A DNA stretch of 38,076 nucleotides from an uncultured Bacilli bacterium (GTDB lineage Bacteria > Bacillota_I > Bacilli_A > RF39 > UBA660), in assembly GCA_944363715.1 (NCBI GenBank), contig CALVUX010000016.1:1-38076 (forward strand), given 5' to 3'. This document shows, in pieces, positions 31,775 through 38,076 of this stretch (the first letter of the stretch is position 1; the number at the start of each line of letters is the position of its first letter). Under the pieces are notes generated by a model. The model worked only from the letters and a program-made list of their open reading frames with translations. It made no database searches and was not told the DNA's origin. Both the position numbers and the translations under genes were made by a program.

Positions 31775-32514
31775 TATTCTTCACCTTCTCCTAAAATTAA
31801 GTATGCTACTGATATATTATCAGTTCCCCCTCTATTGTTAGCTTTCCTAATTAGTTTAATAACTTTATCTTCAATATCTCCTTCTCCAGTTAAGACTCTT
31901 TCAATAGACTCTTCATCTAACATATTAGTAAGTCCATCACTAGATAAAAGAATTGCATCTATTTCCATATCACAATCAAAGATATCTATATCGATAGGAT
32001 CATTAGCTCCAAGTGCTTTCATCAAAACATTTTTCTTAGGATGATCCTTCGCTTCTTCTTCTGTTAATTCACCAGCTGATACTAACAAGTTAACTAATGT
32101 ATGGTCATATGTTACTTTATGTAGTTTCTCATCTTTCATAACAAATCCTGATGAGTCTCCAATATTTCCAAATAATATATAATCTTTTGTAATGATAGCA
32201 GTGACAAGGGTTGTTCCCATTCCTTTACTTTCTGGATGAGTCTTTTCATGTCTAAAGATACTATCATTTATTTCATTAACACTATCTCTTAAAAAATTAA
32301 CAGCATCCATCTTACTCATATTATGGAAGTTTTCATTAAAGTCTTTTGCAAGATGGGTTATAGCGATAGATGATGCTACTTCTCCAGCAGAATGTCCCCC
32401 CATACCATCAGCGATAGCCATAAGTGTATCGTTATCACTATTATGTACTATTAAGACACTATCTTCATTATGGTCTCTAACCTTTCCTGCATCAGTTAAA
32501 TAAAACGATTTCAT
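31774..32514 (-). CDS. prpC: PP2C-type protein phosphatase
   Basis: A 246-residue PPM-family phosphatase, partner of the downstream kinase. Metal-binding motifs are present: GKVRDHNEDS near residue 11, ADGMGGHSAGEVAS at about 35-48, GMGTTLV, GNIGDSSGF (a variant of GDSRxY), SSDGLTN and GTDNISV. It starts at ATG 32514 in ATGA overlap with rlmN; AAGGAGG is supplied by the last codons of rlmN. It overlaps prkC by 1 nt. Confidence 0.95.
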   Translation of the reverse strand: MKSFYLTDAGKVRDHNEDSVLIVHNSDNDTLMAIADGMGGHSAGEVASSIAITHLAKDFNENFHNMSKMDAVNFLRDSVNEINDSIFRHEKTHPESKGMGTTLVTAIITKDYILFGNIGDSSGFVMKDEKLHKVTYDHTLVNLLVSAGELTEEEAKDHPKKNVLMKALGANDPIDIDIFDCDMEIDAILLSSDGLTNMLDEESIERVLTGEGDIEDKVIKLIRKANNRGGTDNISVAYLILGEGEE

Positions 32515-33530
32515 ATATCCTCCTTCTTACTTCTAAGCTGTCCACAAGCAGCACTAATAGTACCACCAAACTCTCGCCTAATTGTAACTGTAATATTGTT
32601 TTTCTTTAGTATATCATAAAACTTAGCAATTGTTAAAGGTTTACTTCGTTTATACTGTAAAGCATCTGTTTCATTATATGGTATTAAATTAACATATGAG
32701 TTTATTCCTTTTAATAAATTTACTAATTCTAAAGCATGTTCTTCTTTATCATTAACACCATCTAACATAATATATTCAAAGGTTACTCTTCTATTTGTTT
32801 TTTCTAAGTATACTTTAATGGCATTTATTAAATCTTTTAGAGGATATACTTTAGCGATAGGCATTATCTCTTTTCTTAATTTATCATTTGGAGCATGCAA
32901 GCTAATAGCAAGATTTACTTGATATGGAAAATTAGCAAACTCTAATATTTTAGGAACAAGTCCACAAGTTGATACTGTTATATGTCTTGCCCCTATATTA
33001 AGGCCTTTAGGATGATTTATTATTCTAATAAAATTACAAATGTTATCATAGTTATCAAATGGTTCTCCTATTCCCATAATAACGACATGACTTATTCTTA
33101 GGTTAGATTCATCTTCTACTTTAAGTATTTGCTCTACCATTTCTCCTGTAGTTAAATTACGTACTTTCTTACGTCTACCTGATTCACAAAACTTACACCC
33201 CATATTACATCCTACTTGGCTAGAAATACAAAGACTATTACCATAATCATGATTCATAAGTACCGCTTCAACATGCTCTTTATCATTTAGTTTAAATAAA
33301 TACTTTCTAACATCTTTAGCTTTTTCTACTGTAACGATCTCTATATTAGAAATAGTAAAGTCTTTACTTAATTTCTCTCTTACCTCTTTCTTTATATTAG
33401 TCGCTTCATCAAAAGAAGTGATTCTCTTATTATAAAGCCAAGAGAAAAGTTCTGTTGCATAATATTTTTTTTCATCTATTTTTAGAAAATATTCCGTTAA
33501 TTCATCTATAGTTAAATCATATATACTCAT
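32511..33530 (-). CDS. rlmN: 23S rRNA (adenine2503-C2) / tRNA (A37) methyltransferase RlmN
   Basis: A 339-residue radical SAM enzyme. The iron-sulfur cluster motif is CNMGCKFC (about residues 109-116), followed by GEPFDNYDN, and the C-terminal methyl-carrying Cys in ISAACGQLRSK. It makes 2-methyladenosine in 23S rRNA at A2503 and in some tRNAs. It is the first gene of the rlmN-prpC-prkC-rsgA-rpe operon. ATG 33530 follows AGAGGTG; a TATAAT lies at 33554-33559, with a weak -35 region. Confidence 0.95.
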   Translation of the reverse strand: MSIYDLTIDELTEYFLKIDEKKYYATELFSWLYNKRITSFDEATNIKKEVREKLSKDFTISNIEIVTVEKAKDVRKYLFKLNDKEHVEAVLMNHDYGNSLCISSQVGCNMGCKFCESGRRKKVRNLTTGEMVEQILKVEDESNLRISHVVIMGIGEPFDNYDNICNFIRIINHPKGLNIGARHITVSTCGLVPKILEFANFPYQVNLAISLHAPNDKLRKEIMPIAKVYPLKDLINAIKVYLEKTNRRVTFEYIMLDGVNDKEEHALELVNLLKGINSYVNLIPYNETDALQYKRSKPLTIAKFYDILKKNNITVTIRREFGGTISAACGQLRSKKEDI

Positions 33531-33573
33531 AACTCACCTCTACAACTACATTTATTATACATTAAAACTTGAG

Positions 33574-33614
33574 GAAAAACATCAAAAAACTGATAAAATG
33601 TATCTATCAGTTTT
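33574..33614 (-). terminator. Terminator of the Rpn-like nuclease gene
   Basis: AAAACTGATA (33614-33605) pairs with TATCAGTTTT (33595-33586), with a T-rich tail. It directly follows the gene at 33622. Confidence 0.8.
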
Positions 33615-33621
33615 ATAATAT

Positions 33622-34473
33622 TTAGTCAGTTAAGTTTTCTATCTCTTCTATACTTAAACCAGTATTTCTAGATACTACCTCTATAGGTATACCATCTTTA
33701 AGAAAGTTTTTTGCAATAGCAATTTTCTCTTCTTCTTTTCCTTTAATAATTCCATTCTCATAACCATCATCATAGCCATCAAGTCTTGCTGAATTTATCT
33801 CTTTTCTTCTAACTAACTCTACATTATAATCTGTTCTAAACTTATCATCTTCATTTAGTCTTTCTAACTTATCCACGATATATAACGCCTCCTCATTACC
33901 ATTTGCAATCTCTCTCATCTCTTCATATGAACTTGCTATCATCATCGCTGCAAATGTTTCTTCTTCGTTACTACCATTATATCTTACATTTTTTAGACTT
34001 TCAAGATAAATATTGTGTATTTTAATATCATCTATTACATCATTATATTTTTCATTTCTTAAAGTATAATCAACATTAATTGCATCAGGTTTTATCTTAT
34101 AAAGACTATTATTAAAGTTAATTAATGCAGTTTTCATCTTAACAAAATCTTCTCCTTTTTCTAAGCCACCGCCGGCAATAAGGAAAAGATACATTCTATT
34201 TTTGATCAAGACTCTTTCTGATACATCTTTATTCATTTCTACTATTATAAAATCTCTATCCTTCTTTAACAAAACATCAAGTCTATAATCTCTTGCAACA
34301 TTTCCACTATTTATTTCATTATCATATAATTGATACCCCTCTAAATCCAATTTAGAATAATATTTAATTACTTTTTCAAAAAAGAATCTACTATCTTCAT
34401 CTTTAAACATCCTTTTAAATGTTGTGTCAGATAAAAGTGTAAAGAATTCTTTTTTAGTTTCTTCTTTTTGCAT
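33622..34473 (-). CDS. Rpn-family PD-(D/E)XK nuclease
   Basis: A 283-residue protein of the Rpn/YhgA-like group, often labelled PD-(D/E)XK nuclease family transposase. It starts LLSDTTFKRMFKDED, then RLDVLLKKDRDFIIVEMNK at about residues 63-83, containing the D and E-x-N/K of the nuclease core, and ends in IAKNFLKDGIPIEVVSRNTGLSIEEI, the common C-terminal helix. A repeat GYDDGYENGIIKGKEE precedes it. E. coli RpnA promotes RecA-independent recombination; the present role is unknown. It is not part of an insertion sequence: no inverted ends are seen. No AGGAGG is obvious before ATG 34473 except ACCTCC-complementary GGAGGT. Confidence 0.82.
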   Translation of the reverse strand: MQKEETKKEFFTLLSDTTFKRMFKDEDSRFFFEKVIKYYSKLDLEGYQLYDNEINSGNVARDYRLDVLLKKDRDFIIVEMNKDVSERVLIKNRMYLFLIAGGGLEKGEDFVKMKTALINFNNSLYKIKPDAINVDYTLRNEKYNDVIDDIKIHNIYLESLKNVRYNGSNEEETFAAMMIASSYEEMREIANGNEEALYIVDKLERLNEDDKFRTDYNVELVRRKEINSARLDGYDDGYENGIIKGKEEEKIAIAKNFLKDGIPIEVVSRNTGLSIEEIENLTD

Positions 34474-34562
34474 AAAATTTTACCTCCAATAATTTAATTT
34501 CTTTCTAGAAAGTGATTTAACTCTATCATGGAAGGAAAATTAATGCAAAAAGAGAATTTTGT

Positions 34563-34590
34563 AAATTCAGTTAAAAACAGGACTGAATTT
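34563..34590. repeat. 8-bp inverted repeat
   Basis: AAATTCAG (34563-34570) and CTGAATTT (34583-34590) around a 12-nt loop, no T-run. It lies in the 188-bp gap between the Rpn gene and nadE, which otherwise holds the nadE terminator. Confidence 0.5.
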
Positions 34591-34605
34591 ATTAAATTCG
34601 TCTAG

Positions 34606-34647
34606 AGAAAATTAAAAATTGACTCTAAAAAATAGGACCAATTTTAA
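34606..34647 (-). terminator. Terminator of nadE
   Basis: AAATTGGTCCT pairs with AGAGTCAATTT (imperfect), followed by TTAATTTTCT. The 18 bases at 34606-34623 are identical to 15123-15140. Confidence 0.65.
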
Positions 34648-34661
34648 AAATTCATACTTTT

Positions 34662-36584
34662 TTAAGAAATTTTATCTAACTCTTCTAAAATCATCTCATA
34701 ACTTGCTTCACTAGGCATTCTCAAATCCCCTCTAGGAGATAGACTAATAGTACCTACTTTAACACCATCTGAAACAGCATTTCTTTTAAATTGTTGTGTA
34801 TAGAAACGCCTAACAAATACTTTTAACCATTTCTTTATCTCATCATCACTAAAACTATCTTTAAAAGTTAATTTAGCAAGTAAATATATCTTCTTAAAAG
34901 ATGCTCCATATCTTAACAAATGATATAAAAAGAAATCATGTAAAACATAAGGACCTATACTAGACTCTGTCTTCTGTAAGATATTTCCTGCTTCATCAGG
35001 TGGTAATAACTCTGGAGATATAGGAGTAACTAAGATATCTGTTAATATTTTCTTTCTTTTATCTGTACTATTATCTTTAACATATTCTACTAAATATCTT
35101 ACTAAAGTCTTAGGAATAGATGAATTAACAGAATACATACTCATATGATCACCATTATAAGTACACCAACCTAAGGCAAGTTCTGATAAGTCTCCCGTTC
35201 CAATAACAATACCACCTAACATATTAGCGATATCCATAAGTATTTGCGTTCTCTCTCTTGCTTGAATATTCTCATAAGTAACACTTCTATCAGATTCATC
35301 TAGTCCAATATCCTTCATATGAAGTATACTTGCTTCCTTAATACTAACTTCCCTTAAAGTCGCACCATATTCTTTAACTAAATTAATAGCATTTAAATAA
35401 GTCCTATCAGTAGTACCAAATCCTGGCATAGTAACACCTATAATATCTTTATTATCACGACCTAGTTTACGAAAAGCACGAACTATAACAAGAAAGGCAA
35501 GAGTAGAATCAAGTCCTCCAGACATACCAATTACACACTTAGTATTATTTAGATGAATTAAACGTCTTGCAAGGGCACTACTTTGAATCTCTAATATCTC
35601 TTCAAATCTTTTTTCTTTATCATTAACAGGTATAAAAGGATACATCTTATAAGTCCTATCAAGAATCTTTATTTTATCACAAACATTAACTTCTATTACT
35701 TTATAGTCTCCATTATAAACACTACCAGTAAAACTACTATTACGACATCTTTCATTAATTAATCTTTTAACATCTATATCTGTATATATTAAATTACTCT
35801 CTAACTCAAACCGTTTATTAGATTTAAGTAACTTACCATTCTCATAAATTAAAGAAGCCCCTCCAAATACTAAATCAGAAGTTGATTCCATAATACCACT
35901 ACTTGCATATACATAACCTGATATTGTTTTAGCAGATTGCATAGAAACTAGATTTCTTCTATAACTATCTTTACCAACAATTTCATTACTACTAGATAAA
36001 TTAAAGATAATAGATGCTCCATTTAAAGCATGATTATTACTAGGAGGATTAACCGCCCATAAATCTTCACATATTTCTATTGCAAAGATAACTTCTCTAT
36101 ATTTCTTATCTCTAAATAATAACTTAGTAGAAATAGGAACAACTTGACCTAATAGTTTTACTTCACTTACTCTTAAATCAAAACTAGAAGTAAACCATCT
36201 CTTCTCATAAAATTCACTATAATTAGGTATATAACTCTTAGGAACAATACCAATAATATTACCTTTTTCTATAACAACAGCAGTATTTAAAAGTTGATTA
36301 TTACACCTAATAGGCATCCCTATAATAGAAATAATATCTAAATATTTAGTTTTCTCCAAAATAATACTTAAAGCTTTCTCTGTTTCATTAAGTAATTCAT
36401 CTTGTAAAAACAAATCCCCACAAGTATAACCAGTAAGAGCAAGTTCAGGAGTAGTAACAATTGATACACCTTCTTTATCTGCTTTTCTAATCATTTTAAC
36501 TATCTCTTTAGCATTGTCAACGGGACTAGCAAGTACTAACTTATTAACAATTGTTCCTACTCTAACAAAACCATATTCTAACAC
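34662..36584 (-). CDS. nadE: Glutamine-dependent NAD+ synthase
   Basis: A 640-residue two-domain enzyme making NAD+ from deamido-NAD+, ATP and glutamine. The N-terminal nitrilase domain carries the Glu-Lys-Cys triad in TTPELALTGYT, PKSYIPNYSEF and EICEDLW. The C-terminal synthetase domain has the ATP loop GMSGGLDSTLAF at about residue 355. The start is GTG 36584: AGAGGAG is nine bases upstream, and the first residues MLEYGFVRV match family starts. The ATG at 36593 directly touches the ribosome site. It follows the nudix gene in the pncB operon. Confidence 0.93.
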   Translation of the reverse strand: MLEYGFVRVGTIVNKLVLASPVDNAKEIVKMIRKADKEGVSIVTTPELALTGYTCGDLFLQDELLNETEKALSIILEKTKYLDIISIIGMPIRCNNQLLNTAVVIEKGNIIGIVPKSYIPNYSEFYEKRWFTSSFDLRVSEVKLLGQVVPISTKLLFRDKKYREVIFAIEICEDLWAVNPPSNNHALNGASIIFNLSSSNEIVGKDSYRRNLVSMQSAKTISGYVYASSGIMESTSDLVFGGASLIYENGKLLKSNKRFELESNLIYTDIDVKRLINERCRNSSFTGSVYNGDYKVIEVNVCDKIKILDRTYKMYPFIPVNDKEKRFEEILEIQSSALARRLIHLNNTKCVIGMSGGLDSTLAFLVIVRAFRKLGRDNKDIIGVTMPGFGTTDRTYLNAINLVKEYGATLREVSIKEASILHMKDIGLDESDRSVTYENIQARERTQILMDIANMLGGIVIGTGDLSELALGWCTYNGDHMSMYSVNSSIPKTLVRYLVEYVKDNSTDKRKKILTDILVTPISPELLPPDEAGNILQKTESSIGPYVLHDFFLYHLLRYGASFKKIYLLAKLTFKDSFSDDEIKKWLKVFVRRFYTQQFKRNAVSDGVKVGTISLSPRGDLRMPSEASYEMILEELDKIS

Positions 36585-36589
36585 ATTAA

Positions 36590-37183
36590 TCATCTCCTCT
36601 TAATATATTTTTTAGATAATTCTAAAGCATATTTAGACTGTATATCTTTAATATACCCCATTTTAACAAGTTCTAGTACTTCATCATAATTACACAAGAA
36701 ATATCTAACAAATTCATCTTTATCTAGCTTCTGTTCTTTTATCTTTTCACAGTCTAAAGCAAGATAAGCATAGTTATATGCTTCACTACAACCTTGGTCT
36801 TGATAGAAAGAATCAAGATACTTAATATTATTTGAGTAATATCCTGTCTCTTCAATAAGCTCTCTTTTAGCAGAAATCAAAGGATTTTCTTTATCTTCTA
36901 CATAACCTGCAGGAAATTCTACTAGAAATCCTTCTTTAACTGGTCTAGGTTGTACTATTAATAAGAACTCATTATCTTTAGTAACAGGTAGAGTAACAAC
37001 GGCATCGCCATTACTATTACCTTTAATTATTTTATCTCTTACGATAGTGATACCGTTATTAAGTAAACAGTTATAGTTTTCTACTTTTATATATGAATTA
37101 TTACTTCTTTCTAATAAATTTCTTCTAATTATTTTTAATTCTTCTATATAACTATGTAACTCTTCTAACTTCTCTTTTCTCAT
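36590..37183 (-). CDS. NUDIX hydrolase, ADP-ribose pyrophosphatase-like
   Basis: A 197-residue NUDIX enzyme. The box GYVEDKENPLISAKREL-EETGY (residues about 97-120) matches GX5EX7REUXEEXGU. The upstream FPAGYVED is typical of ADP-ribose pyrophosphatases, and the context in an NAD salvage operon fits breakdown of ADP-ribose. The N-terminal 35 residues form a charged helix. ATG 37183 overlaps the pncB stop as ATGA and follows AGGGAG. Substrate not proven. Confidence 0.88.
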   Translation of the reverse strand: MRKEKLEELHSYIEELKIIRRNLLERSNNSYIKVENYNCLLNNGITIVRDKIIKGNSNGDAVVTLPVTKDNEFLLIVQPRPVKEGFLVEFPAGYVEDKENPLISAKRELIEETGYYSNNIKYLDSFYQDQGCSEAYNYAYLALDCEKIKEQKLDKDEFVRYFLCNYDEVLELVKMGYIKDIQSKYALELSKKYIKRR

Positions 37184-38076
37184 TTTTTCTCCCTACTTTT
37201 AACTAATTTCTTTTCTTCATCTATCATTTTATTTTTAACATTCCATAAATCATAACTTAAATCAACATGTACAGGATGAGGATTTACAAATCTTCTATTC
37301 TCTTCACTCAAAGTGTCTTTTTCCATACTACAGTAATCTCTAATATTCATTACATTATCACTTTTATAAACACATTCCCCATTTATAAATATTGGTTCTA
37401 ACAACTCTCTAACTGTATAAGTACCTTTCTCTAATTCTTTTCTCTTCCAAGTATCTACAGGATCAAACATTATAGTTGTCTTATCTTCATTATATTTTTC
37501 ATTTGCAAAGCCAATAATATCTCCCCTAATTTTACCTGTTTCTTTATCATAGAATCTAAATACTTGTTTATCTCCTGGATTAGTAATTTTTACTCTATCT
37601 TCACTAAGTTTAATCTTAGGAATAATTTCTCCACCTTTCTTAAGCACAGCTAGTTTATAAACTCCTCCAAAGCTAGGACAATCTTTTGAAGTAATCAAAC
37701 TTGTACCTACTCCCCAAAGATTTATTTTCGCTCCTTGTTTTTTCAAATCTTCTATTAGATATTCATCTAAATCATTAGAAGCACAGATTGTTGCATCAGG
37801 AAATCCTGCTTCATCTAACATAACTCTAGCCTTTTTAGATAGATATGCTAAATCTCCACTATCAAGTCGTATTCCATATTTTTTAGGCATCTTACCTTCT
37901 TCTTTTAATTCTTTAAATACTCTTATCGCATTAGGAACACCTGAATTTATTGTATCATAAGTATCAACTAGTAAAGTTGCATTATTTGGAAAAAGTTCTG
38001 CATATTTCTTAAAAGCCTCATATTCACTATCAAAACTCATAATAAAGCTGTGAGCATGAGTACCTGCAACAGGAAT
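37180..38076 (-). CDS. pncB: Nicotinate phosphoribosyltransferase (5' end outside window)
   Basis: The C-terminal 298 residues of PncB, which makes nicotinate mononucleotide from nicotinate and PRPP using ATP. The frame is open to the window edge, so the start is missing: the visible N-terminus reads IPVAGTHAHSFIMSFDSEYEAF, corresponding to the conserved G-T-x-A-H segment with residues upstream missing. LLVDTYDT, GIRLDSGDLA, ATICASNDLDEY and VGTSL are family motifs. It overlaps the nudix gene by 4 nt (ATGA). The ATG at 38040 is internal. Confidence 0.93.
   Translation of the reverse strand: MPVAGTHAHSFIMSFDSEYEAFKKYAELFPNNATLLVDTYDTINSGVPNAIRVFKELKEEGKMPKKYGIRLDSGDLAYLSKKARVMLDEAGFPDATICASNDLDEYLIEDLKKQGAKINLWGVGTSLITSKDCPSFGGVYKLAVLKKGGEIIPKIKLSEDRVKITNPGDKQVFRFYDKETGKIRGDIIGFANEKYNEDKTTIMFDPVDTWKRKELEKGTYTVRELLEPIFINGECVYKSDNVMNIRDYCSMEKDTLSEENRRFVNPHPVHVDLSYDLWNVKNKMIDEEKKLVKSREKK

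Noticed and set aside
33622-34473. Transposase or insertion sequence
   Set aside because: Despite the common family label, there are no terminal inverted repeats or target duplications; it is an Rpn-type nuclease gene.
1-38076. TGA as tryptophan (mycoplasma code)
   Set aside because: ATGA overlaps at rsgA-rpe, rlmN-prpC, nudix-nadE and pncB-nudix use TGA as stop, rsgA continues into TAA directly, and tryptophan is encoded by TGG.

Overview
The window is a very AT-rich stretch of a bacterial chromosome of Bacilli type, most likely an uncultured wall-bearing relative of the Erysipelotrichia or RF39-like gut lineages. This rests on low GC, crisp AGGAGG ribosome sites, DivIVA and SepF, a PASTA-domain kinase, a ylbD-ylbE-ylbF-rsmD cluster, a DnaB-type initiation protein and a DUF6273-like surface protein typical of gut Firmicutes. 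TGA works as a stop: several genes end in ATGA overlaps, so the mycoplasma code is excluded. Species identity is inference.

Layout. 1-4.1 kb: a DUF3592-like membrane protein, two tandem paralogues of unknown function and a U32 peptidase (RlhA type). 4.2-6.8 kb: an accessory island in which a Panacea (DUF4065) antitoxin-like gene, a PemK/MazF-like gene and a Fic gene form an operon. It is flanked by two copies of the same small membrane-protein unit (promoter, gene, terminator); one copy has a frameshifting internal deletion, the other an in-frame TGA. 6.8-10.2 kb: small alarmone synthetase, divIVA, sepF and a HerA-like ATPase. 10.2-10.7 kb: an intergenic region that reads as a type I toxin-antitoxin locus (27-residue hydrophobic peptide, sequestered ribosome site, convergent antisense RNA with its own TTGACA promoter and terminator), then tRNA-Arg(CCT). 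10.7-16.3 kb: a membrane protein, dnaB, an XRE regulator, a 616-residue surface protein preceded by a tiny ORF with a G9 tract, and a Glu-rich membrane-anchored protein. 16.4-20.2 kb (+ strand): a lipid flippase and a two-component system, with one small membrane protein on the other strand. 20.2-22.7 kb: rsmD, ylbF, an unknown + strand gene, ylbE, ylbD. 22.7-27.6 kb: topoisomerase IV (parE, an unknown gene, parC). 27.7-33.6 kb: rlmN-prpC-prkC-rsgA-rpe, a tightly packed housekeeping operon, then a membrane protein. 33.6-38.1 kb: an Rpn-type nuclease and an NAD salvage operon pncB-nudix-nadE, with pncB running off the right edge.

The main systems are NAD salvage, the Ser/Thr kinase-phosphatase pair with translation GTPase and RNA methylation, chromosome decatenation and cell division. 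The accessory layer is the more unusual part. The strongest leads are the type I toxin locus at 10.28-10.63 kb, the G9 tract peptide that could switch the surface protein by slippage and attenuation, and the twin broken units around the Panacea-PemK-Fic cassette. No rRNA, CRISPR array or complete insertion sequence was seen.
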